From: Pogonophryne albipinna
Taxonomy: Eukaryota; Chordata; Actinopteri; Perciformes; Artedidraconidae
NCBI GenBank assembly: GCA_028583405.1
Contig: CM053263.1
Location: forward strand, 2,952,715-3,016,714
DNA length: 64,000 nt
Direction: 5' to 3'
Shown piece by piece: positions 1 through 11,883 of the stretch. The notes beneath the pieces were generated by a model that saw only the letters and a list, made by a program, of their open reading frames with translations, ran no database searches and had not been told where the DNA came from. How positions within the stretch are numbered: the first letter of the stretch is position 1; the number at the start of each line of letters is the position of its first letter. Position numbers and translations under genes: made by a program.

Positions 1-2469
1 ATGGCCTCGCCCTTCCTGGCGGTTGCGACGTGGGGTCGGATGGACTCCCTCAAACATCTCTGACACTCTGCACCCACTATCTCTGTCACCAAGTCTGCTA
101 ATGTTTCTTCTAGGATGTGGGGACTCTACAATTTTTTGATGTTCTCACACGGCATTTCACAGCAGCTTGTAGACAACATTTTTTTGTCTGGGTTCAACAT
201 CTTGTGAGGGCTCGTCCACATGCTTTGGATTGTCTCCGATGTGTTTCCCATGTGTGGCATCCTCTCATGAGTCGATAAAGGTGCAGGGATTCTTTTTTTG
301 AACTGTATTTGCTCTGTGAAAGCATTGTAAGCACAGTGTTAAAAAGATGTTTGCTTGCTGGTTCTCTGCTTTGATTGGCTGAAGATTGATTGCTCAACAT
401 ATAATTAGTTGCCTCCGGCGTAATTACTCTTTCGGTGTCGAAATTCCCATACAGAAATAACTGCTCCGCATTTAGAACGGATCTCTTTTGCTAACGTGTT
501 TGCTGCTTACGTACGGTCACCTGGCAGATTTCTCCCAGTTCAATAACGCCTTGCTGTCTCACGGGGCTTTTCTTTTTGAACAAAACACAGCACTTTTGAA
601 ACCATTTCAAAGTATTTGAAGGAAGAAAAGGAACTTCATATCAGTGACCTTCCTCAGTTCCAACTCTCTCCTGTATCCGTGTGTGAGTATTCTCTCCAAT
701 TAGTGGGAGAAAAACAACCCAACTCAGACACAAATTCAATCGTGGAGCGGAAAATAACGCAGCCTTCGTGTTTGATCTCTGCAGGCAACAGCATACAGAA
801 TCTGTGGTATCTTTAGAATACTCTGAAGCCTCACCTCCTCCACCTCACTGACCTTGTCATTTGGTTCTCCGTCTTATCAGAGAACTGAATGATGTCAGCA
901 CTCATTCCTGTTCACCATAACAAGAAACCAGACTCTCCTGCAGCCAGTCGGTTAGAAATAATTAAAGTGGAGGCTCAGTGATTTAACAGGAGACCACAGA
1001 TCGATAATAGCCTGTAGTGTGAAGACTGAAAATGCTTGGTAGCTTTTTTGCAGAAAAATAAAATAAAAAAGCCCTCTGATGAATTCCCAGCATCACATGA
1101 GGGTCAGTGCAATGCAGTTGGCTGCCAAAGTCTGCTTTTTAATTGGCTCCCCTGTGTTGATCATTGGACTGTTCTCTCCTGGATTCCTGAAGCTGCCTTG
1201 CTGCCTATTAGAACTGACAGTTTAGCATCCATCACTTAACGTGTCCAATTTTCATCCTCCCATCTCAGGGAGAACTTGCTACACTTTCTCTTGTTATATC
1301 CGCTTTGTTGTCCTTTTGTCCGGCCCGTATAGATGCATGCGGAATATCATTAACCTCTCCCTCTAGCGTCTGTCAATCAGCACAGCGCCTGTCCTTTGTG
1401 CATCCCGTCACTTTAACCCAGCGCTTTTAGCAGACATGAAAAAGCCAGCTGACCCCTTTTAAAGTGGAGCAGCCCTGTGATCACTCTACCATTTGTGCCC
1501 TTTCCCCGCCGTTTGGGTTTGCCCCCCACATTTCATGGCTTCAGACACTCTCACTGAGATCAAACTGGCAGAGTCCAGACCACCTGCTGGGGCTCCCTTG
1601 AAAGTGCTAATGACCGTGGTTGTCTGAGGAGAAACCAGCCCTTCTTCTGCTCTTCTTTATAGTGATTACTTTGCCACTTGTGCCCCACTTGTTTGACCTT
1701 AACTGCCTCGAGGTTAGAGGACGCTTGAACTCTCACTGTGGGGGGAATGTTGGGAGAATAGTGCTGGTCTTGTTTTGTCGGGAATAGACGGGGAAAACAC
1801 CTGCTGACCTGCCACAGGTGTTGACATGTCACATAGTGGAGATTTCTATATTAATGCTTGTTAGGCGTCCAGCTTGGGATTAAGAAACGTTTTACTGTGT
1901 CAGTTTGATAAACCCCCAAGGACAAAATACTGTCAGTGGAGGACTATTAAATGCGAACGTCGATGCTGGCTGGGTGTTCACAGCTTGGAAATAAATCAAA
2001 AATTCAGTGTAAATCCATCCTAAATCACGACAAAGGATAAGCTGTATCGTTTCCATCTGGCTGTGTTTCAATCACACAAACGATGTAAGGAATCCGATAT
2101 GAGAGCCGTGGCTGTGGATCCGGTATGTTTGCAGTGATGTGTCTTTCCTCTATGTCAGCGGTTAGGATCGCAGAGAGATCATCTGAAGCGTGATGATGCT
2201 TTCCTGGGCTCGGACCAACTCTCTATATTATCCATGAGACTTGAATTTGCCGCTCCCCACCCCCTCTGCTGGAGTCCTCACATTACCATGAGCCCGCAAA
2301 GTAATTTGTAGACAGATAATTTCAATGCCCTCTGACAGCAACTACACACTGTCGGCTGTTGTTTGGCAGAATTACTCCCCCAGGTTCTACTTTTTATAGG
2401 ACTGGTATTGGTGTCTGAGGAAGCCCCATTAGTGGGTTTGGCTTGTGGGGCCGTGTTAGTGAGTGGAGC
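1..2469. other. Unannotated mostly unique DNA
   Basis: I see no recognisable gene, RNA or complete repeat here. Open frames are under 100 codons, on both strands, and match no family I know. The sequence is mixed in composition with short AT-rich patches. The ATG at base 1 opens a frame of only 20 codons and is probably chance. Confidence 0.5.
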
Positions 2470-2477
2470 ATATTAAT

Positions 2478-2993
2478 CAGTGGTGTAAAGCAACGAAGTA
2501 GATTTACTTAAACACAATTTTAAGATCCTTTACTTGATTATTTCAATATTTTGATACTTTGTACTACAATTCAGAGGTAAATCATGTACTTTTATTCAAC
2601 TACATTTATTTAATACCTTTAGTTACTTTACAGATTTGGATTAATTATGTGAAATAATCAAGTGTTAAATCAGACTTTAGTTCCACCTGGAGTAAATTCA
2701 CAAGCTACCCTGCAGAATACAAAGTCATTCAAACTAGCTGCACCTTTACCAGCTTTGAGAACACTTTCATGATCAATCATTATAAAACATATCATATATA
2801 TTATTCTGAAATGGACCAATCTGCACAATCACTACTTTTACTTTTAGTACTTTAAGTATATTCTGATGCCAATACTTTTGTACTTTTACTTGAGTAACAT
2901 TATGAATGCAGGACTTTTACTTGTAACAGAGTATTCCTACACTCTAATTCTACTTTGACTTAAGTAGAGTTCTGAATACTTCTCCCACCTCTG
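2478..2993 (-). mobile_element. hAT-like MITE, copy 1 of the AAGTACT-rich family
   Basis: The ends are CAGTGGTG and CACCTCTG, imperfect inverted repeats, and the body is full of short AGTACTTAAGTA-type words. Its middle (about 2690-2850) is the reverse complement of the middle of the elements at 28211-28712 and 30184-31061, so this copy lies in the opposite orientation. The 8-bp flanks, atattaat and acaacaat, match at only five positions, so the target duplication is weak here and rests on the better copies. No coding capacity is visible. Confidence 0.7.
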
Positions 2994-4751
2994 ACAACAA
3001 TGTGCTTCATGTTTCAACATTTACAAAGAAAAAAGATTACAAGATAAAAACATGTTTTAAAATATAATTTGTGCCTATTTTCATATGGAGAGACACAGTG
3101 TGAGCAGCAGGTTGCTTGCGGCCGGATGCCATCAGATCTCCTGCTCAAGTAGCAGAAGCAGGAACTCAGCCTGAGTTCATGCTTCAGTCACTTGTGCAGA
3201 TGTGTCTTATTTGATCAGCCTTAATGCTTGATGCTGGGATAGGTCTGTGGACTGAAGGGTATCTCCTCCAGCCGGGAATTTAAACTATAAATGCAGCAGG
3301 CACTCAGCTTCAATTGTAAAAAAAACAATCCTACTAAGGATTGTTCATTAACTTATAATTAATATGGCTTTATGGCAAAACACTGATCTGTGTAGACGGG
3401 ATTACTTACTGGTATTGGAAAGAGTATGCAGAGTTCCCTGAAAGCTGTTTCTCTGCAGTGCTGTGAGCAGAGTTTGAGGCCAACTGGACCTCCTTTTGGG
3501 AGAATGGCTATTATGCAGGAATGCTCAGTCAGTAGAAGTCAAGGAAATTGCTTTGTCTTAACTGATCAAAAGTACAGCAAGAAGTAAGATTAATACAACA
3601 TTCGAAAGGTTCATTATTTAGACTAGTTTATCATGTACTTAAGTTTGGTTTAAACAGTTCCAAAATGATCCTTTACTTATAATCATACTTTTTGTTGACA
3701 TGCCTGTCTGGATCCATTATGTTTTTTGGATAATATAAACGTTTACTTTGGAAAGTGTTGGAATAAAAAGATTTGGTTCTGGAACTAATGCAATATATCT
3801 TCTTTTAAACATTAACCAGGACAATGAGACTTCTTTGAGTTTCCTGCTTGTCTTATTACATGCAGTCTTTTTGCTTTTATCCATTTGTTATTTAATGCAA
3901 TAATGCATCTGAAGCTTTAATAGAGATGATTAAAACATATTTACAAGCCGACAGATATCTCCAAGGCATTGTGGTTTAACCAATAACCTCATAACATTTC
4001 TGCGGCTGCAATTACAATTATCAGAAAGGCTTCATTGTCTTAGCACAGAATGGTTTGGGAAAAATCAGAAAGCCAGTGACCGGAATACTTCTTGGCAGAT
4101 GCTTTGACTTTGTAGCAAATGACCAGTTGTGAATGAATGAATCCCACATTGGGGGGTTCATTGTTGCTGTTCTGCAAGTCTCCATTGTGATTAGTCAAGA
4201 GTTTGGGGTGAGTATTCGAATGCTTGTGGTTTGCAATGTAAAGCCTTGAGAAGCATCCAAATAATCTTGTGGCAGCCTCAGAATAACTCCTCCGCTTGTT
4301 GAAATCTGGTATGTGGAAGCGGATACTTCCAATGGTTGATTTTAGAGGCCCCTCGTGTGATTAACCAATCACAGTCAGTGATGAGCCATGGGAAAAACAC
4401 TTTGTTCTACACAAAACACACTTCTAAGAGCTAAAGCTTTTATAGTTTCCTCCTGTCAGGTTCTGTTTCATCTAATTCCAAGCACACATTTTCTCGTCAT
4501 TGTGATTCATATTCTGTTAGATGGGGAGTTAACCTTTAACAGGTTCAGATTGATGCTATATTAAAACTGGAAAAATGATCTTTTCATCTATTATTACGCG
4601 GAAATGATCTATTGTATTAACGAAAACAAAGCAGAAGAAATCTTATCTTTTAAGAGTAAAACAAAAACGCTGTCATGCACCCCTGAAAGCAACTTTTAAT
4701 ACTTATTGTTGGAAGATAATTATCACGAGGGATCAAGATCATATATCGTTA
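2994..4751. other. Unannotated mostly unique DNA
   Basis: No gene or complete repeat was recognised. The stretch is AT-rich, with short open frames only. Confidence 0.45.
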
Positions 4752-5020
4752 TACACTCTCCGGCCACTTTATTAGGTACACCTTGCCAGTACCGGGTCGG
4801 ACCCCCTTTTTGCCTTCAAAACTGCCTTAATTCTTCGTGGTATAGACTCAACAAGGTGCTGGAAACATTCCTGAGAGATTTCGGTCCATATTGACATGAT
4901 AGCATCACGCAGTTGCTGCAGATTGGTCGGCTGCACATACATGATGCAAATCTCTCGTTCCACCACATCCCAAAGGTGCTCTATAGGATTTAGATCTGGT
5001 GACTGTGGAGGCCATTAGAG

Positions 5021-5664
5021 CAGTGGCGAGCCGTCAGGGCCCTCTAGGTCCTCTGTGAGGGCCTAAGATATTCTAAAAAATAATATTTGAAAACATAAAA
5101 AAAAAAAAAAAAAAAATTAAATATTTTTTTTTAATATTTTTTTGTTGTTACATTTTTCATTAGTTTTACCAAAATAACTTGATTTAATTGTATTTAAAAT
5201 AATATTTCCAAAGAAATAAATCCATCGAATCTGCCTGTTCAGCTTCTGTTGGAATGTGAAGGGTTAAATGCCGTCTCTGCGAGTTATGTGAAGACGGGAG
5301 GGCTCGTTGGTCAGCTGCATGACCCGCCATCAAGTGCTTCATCCAAAAGGACAGGAGGATAGACTTTGTGTTTAAGTGATTTATCATCAAAGGTAGGCCT
5401 AAGTCATTTTCAATGCGGGCCGCGGTGCCGACTTCATTCATTTGTAATTGTTACTTGGCTGTGGGTGCCCTGTCATGATAGGTGTTTATATAAATGATGT
5501 TGTTTTGTGTGGTAGAGGGTCGCTGTCATTGATGCGTTTTGCACCCCGGGCCGCTGTTTTGATATTCCGCTGAAGTATACGCTGTGACGTAATAACTCTT
5601 CTTTTCTTTCGAGGGAAGGGGGGGGGTCAGAGGGCCTAGGTATAAAAGTCACGGCTCGCCACTG
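5021..5664. mobile_element. hAT-type MITE nested in the Tc1 element
   Basis: The ends CAGTGGCGAGCCGT and ACGGCTCGCCACTG are perfect 14-bp inverted repeats. The flanks 5013-5020 and 5665-5672 are both CATTAGAG, a perfect 8-bp target duplication, which is the hAT signature. The interior holds an A-rich and T-rich stretch and no transposase, so it is non-autonomous. It splits the Tc1 transposase just before the PPQSPDLNP-type motif and is therefore younger than the Tc1 copy. Confidence 0.92.
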
Positions 5665-5851
5665 CATTAGAGTGACAGTGAACTCATCGTCATGTTCAAG
5701 AAACCAGTTGGAGATAATTTGAGCTTTGTGACATGATGCGTTATCCTGCTGGAAGTATCCATCAGAAGATGGGTACACTGTGGGGCTGAAGGGATGGACA
5801 CGGTCAGAAACAATGCTCAGGAAGGCTGTGGCGTTTAAACGATGATCAATT

Positions 5852-6092
5852 GTTACAGTGGTGGTCCATAGGGACTTGGCTTGGCTGGAAGGTCACCAGT
5901 TCAAGTCCCGGAAAGACCAAGTGCTACCGAGGTGTCCCTGAGCAAGGCACCTTTCCCTACACTGCTCCCCGGGCGCCGTACATAATGGCAGCCCACTGCT
6001 CCTAACACTAGGATGGGTCAAATGCAGAGAAACCGTTTCGTTACATAGTACCTGTACTAGGTAATGACAATAGGTTGAATGTTATTCTTCTA
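5852..6092 (+). mobile_element. tRNA-derived SINE nested in the Tc1 element
   Basis: The head carries a pol III box-B-like word (GTTCAAGTCC near 5902) after a tRNA-like stretch. The body contains GAGCAAGGCACC and CTGCTCCCCGGGCGCC, a core shared by common fish SINEs. The tail has GTAATGACAATAGGTTGAAT, a degenerate form of the usual SINE/LINE tail. It interrupts Tc1 sequence that resumes at AGGGGCCCAAAG. The exact ends and target duplication are uncertain. Confidence 0.75.
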
Positions 6093-6802
6093 AGGGGCCC
6101 AAAGTATGCCAAGAAAATATCCCCCACACCATTACACCACCACCAGCCTGAACCGTTGATACAAGGCAGGATGGGTCCATGCTTTCATGTTTACGCCATG
6201 TTCTGACCCTACCGTCCGAATGTCACATGAGACCAGGCAACATTTTTCCAAACTTCTATTGTCCAGTTTGGTGAGCCCATGCAAATGTAGCATCAGTTTC
6301 CTGTTCCTAGATGACAGGAGTGGCACCTGGTGTGGTCTCTGCTGCTGTAGCTCATCTGCTTCAAGGTTCCACATGTGCATTCAGATAATGTCTTCTGCAT
6401 ACCTTGGTTGTAACTAGTGGTTATTTGAGGTACTGATGCCTTTCTATCATCTTGAACCAGTCTGGCCATTCTCCTCTGACCTCTGGCATCAACTCACTGG
6501 ATATCTTCTCTTTTCCTGGTCATTCTCTGTAAACCCTAGAGATGGTTGTGCGTTAAAAATCCCTGTAGACCAGCCGTTTCTGAAATACTGAGATCAGCCC
6601 GTCTGGCACCAACATCCATGCCACGTTCAAAGTCACTTAAAGTGCCTTTCTTCCCCATTCTGATACTCTGTTTGAACTTCACCAGGTCGTCTTGACCATG
6701 TCTACATGCCTAAATGCATTGAGTTGCTGCCATGCGATTGGCTGATTAGATATTTGCATTAATGTTGAAAAGATGTGCCTAATAAAGTGGCCAGTGAGTG
6801 TA

Positions 6803-9800
6803 ATTATTAACATAAAACCACAACAAAACATTAACAGAAAGAACACAAATTCACAGTCATATCACATTCTTATAAATAATTCAACAATGCAGTTCAGTGA
6901 TTATAGGGTAAGGGTTAAGGTTAGGTACTGTAAATAGAAAAAACATAAATTCAATGACAAATTGTGTTTTCTGTTATTAAATATCAAACATAATCTTCTG
7001 CTGGTTCTTCAGTGCTTTGAGCACCCCATCACTGCTGAAATCGATACACTTTCCCTAGGAATGGGATGCATGAATAGATAATTGCAGTCACTACGGCACA
7101 GGGAGAGCGGCAATGAATTGTGAGCTTCCGTAATTACTCTTCACGCATGTGAAAAGAAGTGCCTGCAGGACTGATTCAAGTGCTGCGAGTGTTGGTGTTA
7201 CAAGGAGCTGATAGTGCCTGCAGACTCACCGCTAGCTCTGAAACCAAAGTAGGTTACGGGCTCCAAATGTGAGGAAGAGCTGCTGAGGTGACAATACTGT
7301 ATTTCAACACGTTATGGAGCGATAGCAACACTGACACAATGTTTTAAATGTACTAATTAATATTCCTGCCTCATGTTGTACTCACACTTTATTTCCAGAG
7401 ATGAGTTCTTCAGGTTTCAAATCTATGTGTGTGTTTACTCTCTGTATCCTGAGATAAAGATGCAGGGGAATTTTCAGTTGTAACCTTCTTGTCCAAGATA
7501 GTGTAAGCATTTTTGATTTGCTTTTTGCTTGAATACAAAATTGCTGTTTTTCCGACCACCCTCCGGAAAGGGTGATTCAAGGTTGAGGGATGAGGTGGAA
7601 CTGGATGTTCCAATAAATCATAAAAAATCCCCCATGTGGATCTTGCCATTGGTGGCATTAGAGAATGCAGTTATTGGCTATTTTGTGATTAACATTGTTG
7701 CCACGTATCTGTTTTGTTTTAAACATTACGGAACGAGAGGACGTCAGCTAAACACACTAGTCTTGTTCTTTCGAGTGTTTTCATGATGCAACCTGCCAAC
7801 TTGAGCATGACGGCCAAGTGCAGCCACAGGAATCCATTACAGGCTGATTTTAGACATGAAAAATAACCTTTTAGAAGCCATGCATGTGATCCTTTGGGAC
7901 TGACTCCATGCCTCCATGCCTCCATTGTGTGTACGCTGGATATTGTCAGGACAAAGAATCAAAACTCAATTTTGTGCTTGAATTGTTTTTCTTCAGCGGA
8001 GCCAGAATCTTTCCTGTAGGTATATGAGTTCACTCTCCAGCAATGGAGGCCTTTGTTGTGGTGCGTTGGCTGTGTCATAGCCATGCAGCATTATAGCAGC
8101 TCTCCTGAGGGACACTGATTGAGTTTGAAATAGGGCAGGTCAGCCATGAGGTATCCGAACAGGTTTAATGGACCTGCTGGAGCCCCTCGAGGCGACGCTG
8201 GCTAGTATAGGTCACAGCGAGGCCATGTTTATTTAGTGCATCTTGGAGTGTGCCGAACACCACGTGGTTCCTCTTCGTCCCCCTCACCCCCGTCCCCGAT
8301 TCTGTGTCTCCAGCCCTGACTGACCGTGAGCCAGGGCTCAGGGCACATCTGGATGCAATCGCCTCCAAGCTGATGCTGAACAACCCTACCGAAATTCTTC
8401 AGACTGCGGGAAGCAGGGAGATTTTAATACGACCAAAATGAAAGGATCATGGAATTGTAAAATGGAACTGCTGTTTTTATTTTCTTTATTTTCGCACTGG
8501 ACCGTGGTGTCTGTCAGCTCTAAATGATTGCTTTTACTGTGGCCTGTCAAATGTGTGGATTTTGACAAATGTGACACATTTATATGGATATTCGTGGCCT
8601 TGTGGGATTAGGCGGATGGAGCGCAGATTCATATTTGAGGCCTGTTTAAAATGGGCAGTCACTTTTCATTAAATGCAACCAGGTTTTGGAGTACCTGCCA
8701 ATAAAGTGCGCTCTGTGTGAGTGATGCAATGGGGAAACAAACCATGCACGGCAGGCAATGTCCAATATATTACAGAAAGAGAATAAGTTGTAAGCCTTGA
8801 CTAGTTTTCAATGCAGCACTCTGGACTGTGGCTCAGCTACAATAAAAGCAGTGTATGATTCTTGAAGGCTTGACACGTTTCTGCACTGTAAGGCCAACCA
8901 CCACCTATTAGGCTGTGAGCTCCACATTTTATCAATAGTTGGAAGAGAAGAAATGGGAATGTGTTCACCATTAAAAATCTGAAACACTCCATTCACTATA
9001 AAGTTAGTGGTAACTTTTAGCATGGTTTATGGTTCCTCATAACATTTTAGATTTTGCGCAAGTTTGTGTCAGTAAGAAAAAATAAAGTTCCCACTAACCC
9101 TAACCCTAACCCCAGGGGAAAAAAATGTAGTGCCATTAGTTTGCTTGTAATGTCACATATTTCACTGGGAGCATAACATAGAGTAAACCAACACACATAA
9201 TATGGACATTTTAGTAGAACTCATTAAAAGTTATTGCACTCAGCTTTAGCTAAGTTTATTAGGTATCTGAAATGTATTAGGAGTGTACTGTAGTATTGTA
9301 GGCTGACCATTTTGCAAACCAGGCATGCTCTAAAAAACAGCTTGTTACTTCAGATTTACTTGAAGTTATTTTATAAACTGGTTATTTTGTACCCTAAATT
9401 GGTGCTATTGGCCATTGCCACTTTGACCCATAGAATCCTATGGCTCCTCAGTTGGCGCAGATGTAAGCTGAGTTAGATTGCTTGTGAAAGCTGTTCATGT
9501 GCATTGATGGGCTGTGAACTTCCTCTCACCCTTGGACCGGAGGGCTAGAGAATGTTTCTCCCATTGGCTTCAAACAAAGTTATTGACTTAAGGTGAAAAT
9601 CCTGCTAATATGGAAAAGAATATATGCTGACACCTGTCATGTCTCGTAACACTGAGTACCGGGCAACCAAAGAACATGAAACGTGTTTACTGCACATGCT
9701 GTCACTCAGAATATTATTCGACTGGCAATTAAGTTCATGCATATGAGCATTATGTCTTAGTATAAAAAGAGTTCCACTGAGAATGTGTTTTTATCTAGTC

Positions 9801-11072
9801 GTGCACTCATGGATGTTTATAATTCAGGAACATCAGTGGTCAAACCCCCAGTGGTCCATTGGGATTTGAGAAGTATCATATTCTGGTTTTGTGATCCGGT
9901 GTAGGACGCAGACCGACCCGCCAAGACAGCAGAACAATTAAAACCAGCTGGGAGACCTCACTCACTGTTTACTGATATTTATCTGTGACTCAAACTGATT
10001 ACATGAGCGCTATCAAGGAGTCGTGAGCTGTTGATGGAGTACGAGACAGGGAGAGAAAAGGATCCGACAGGAAAGATCTGGTGAAATAAACTGGGAGGGA
10101 AAGGGAAATAGGAAAGTATAAGCATGAGATGATAGAGGTGATATGGTCACCTCACCCAAATCACCCATGCAGTTTCTGTTTTATCTGCTGATGTATTGAG
10201 ATATCCTCTGAGAAATCTGCTTCATCCCGTATTTATGGAGGTACATGGGGTTTTGTTTTTGTGCTCAGGGTTTAAAGTTCTCTCACTGAAAATCTTCTAC
10301 AGTGTGATTTTTGGAGTCAAATGTAATCCTTCAATTGTAGGATCATCACAAACAACATTCCTTTTACTTCAATTTGGGCGACCTGTAACTGTGTTTGCAG
10401 CTCAAATATCTGACAAAAGTATCTCAAACCAAAAGATTATATTTGGTAATGAGAATAATGTAAGGAAAAAAATAAAAATAAATATATATATATATGTGTA
10501 TATGTCAGAAATCTTGTATTCACATGAGCAAGGAATTACACTCTGAACAAAATATGTTTGACTATCTCATTTGAATATCATACAATCATTAATATTATAC
10601 TATATATATAACCAAGAAAACATATAATGTAAAAATGCTAATAAAAATGTAAATAACTAAATACAATTCTTTTTTTTTAATAATGATAATACAAAAGTTT
10701 AAATTATTATTAGTCTTCAAGACAGCTGCCCTTTCACACAAAGCAAGAAGAGGCTGATGTTGCATGCTGGGATGCCTTATCCACACGACTCCTCAGCCTC
10801 CCTTCTCATCAGATCATGGGCACCGAGGTCAGGGGTCCTGGATCAGACCCCCCCCCCCCAGACCTCAGTGTTATCAGCTCTGTCAGATGCACAGACAGCG
10901 GCCCTCTTCCTGACCCCCCCACCAGCTCCCACAGGAATTCCTGTAATGAGGCGCTATGGGGACCAGATGCAGAGAGGGCAGCCGGGCAAAAACAACCTGC
11001 CACACTCACTTAGTGATCACACACACCGTTATGTCACACAGCCTCTCAGGATGCCGTGTTTGTGTGTGTTTG
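6803..11072. other. Unannotated mostly unique DNA
   Basis: No gene was recognised. Small features only: telomere-like CCCTAACCCTAACCCC near 9097-9112, a GGGTAAGGGTTAAGGTTAGG-like stretch near 6905-6925, a short TA run near 10485-10500 and a C run near 10850-10859. The stretch 8460-8730 is complex unique sequence that could be conserved noncoding DNA, but nothing in the window proves that. Confidence 0.45.
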
Positions 11073-11875
11073 TAGTGGTGGAAGCAGTACTCAGATGATT
11101 TACTTAAGAAAAAGCAGCAATACTACATTTTAAAAGTACTTTGTTACAAGTAAAAGTCCTGCATTCCTACTTAAGTAAAAGTACAAAAGTATCAACATAA
11201 TCCAATCCAACTTTATTTATATAGCACATTTAAAAACAACAGAGTTGACCAAAGTGATGTACATCAATAGATACATAAAAAGCAGCATACATAGATTTAG
11301 ACAAAACCGATAGGACAAAAAAAGAAATGTAAAAGCACGAGACAATAAAACCATATAGCCACAGACTGAAAAGCTCTCATATATGATGTAAAAACATTTT
11401 AAAACACAACAAAATAGAAAACCCACAGTCAAAGAAATAAACAACATAAAGTTATACTTAAGTATTAGTAGTAAAAGTACTCCTTATGCGTAATATCCCA
11501 TTTGAGAATCATATATATTGAGGTACTGGGTAACTGTTATGATATTTGGTGTGTTTTTATCAAAGCTGGTAAATCTAGAGCTAATTTAAATACTTTATAT
11601 ATATATATATATACATATACAGATGGATATTTTAACCTATCGTTATATATCATGGTTCATTTCTTAGTTTATTTATTTTGTCTTAGACTATAATCTGAAT
11701 CTGTAAAGTAACCATGTGGAGTAAATGCAGTGGAGTGAAAAGTACAACCTTTGCCTGAAAAATGTAATGCAGTAAAAGTATAATGTAGCATCATGTGGAA
11801 ATCCTCAAGTCAAGTACAAGTACATCCATATTTTACACTACTTGAGTAAATGTACTTAGTTACTTTCCACCACTG
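11073..11875. mobile_element. hAT-like MITE of the AAGTACT-rich family, with LINE insertion
   Basis: The ends TAGTGGTGG and CCACCACTG are near-perfect inverted repeats, and the body at both ends is rich in AAGTACTTAAGTAAAAGTA-type words. The 8-bp flanks are tgtgtttg and tttgtatg, matching at six positions. A LINE 3' fragment sits inside at 11201-11441. There is no coding capacity. Confidence 0.75.
11201..11441 (-). mobile_element. LINE 3'-end fragment (CR1/L2-like) inside the MITE
   Basis: The motif CTTTATTTATATAGCACATT is shared, with small changes, with the 3' end of the large LINE at 58866-61501, and it sits beside a short repeated unit (ATCCAATCCAA). The flanks 11193-11200 and 11442-11449 are both CAACATAA, an 8-bp target duplication. 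The piece is heavily 5'-truncated. It could equally be a SINE that shares this LINE tail. Confidence 0.7.
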
Positions 11876-11883
11876 TTTGTATG

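Larger units (their letters stand above)
4775..6658 (-). pseudogene. Tc1-family transposase pseudogene
   Basis: Minus-strand fragments match the DDE transposase of the Tc1 family. A likely start ATG is at 6658. Near 5720-5760 the fragment FQQDNASCHK carries the second catalytic aspartate. After the hAT insertion comes the PIEHLWD-like segment with the catalytic glutamate (about 4980-5010), then the C-terminus ending near 4775. The first catalytic aspartate appears lost: near 6210-6235 the expected WSDES-type motif reads WSHVT. The frame has several stops and two large insertions, so the protein cannot be made. Confidence 0.85.
4752..6802 (-). mobile_element. Tc1-like transposon, degenerate, with two later insertions
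   Basis: The outer ends are inverted repeats, CACTCTCCGGCCACTTTATT on the left and its imperfect complement on the right, each bordered by TA (4752-4753 and 6801-6802), the Tc1/mariner target. Transposase remnants are read on the minus strand. The element is interrupted by a hAT MITE (5021-5664) and a SINE (about 5852-6092). Taking these out leaves about 1.17 kb. That is shorter than a typical 1.3-1.6-kb Tc1 element, so some of its own sequence may also be missing. Confidence 0.88.

Noticed and set aside
1..60. ATG at the first base opening MASPFLAVATWGRMDSLKHL
   Set aside because: Stops after 20 codons, has no upstream context in the window and matches no family I know.
5890..5965. Possible tRNA gene near GTTCAAGTCC
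   Set aside because: Box B is present but a cloverleaf does not form and the sequence continues into a SINE body, so it is a SINE head.
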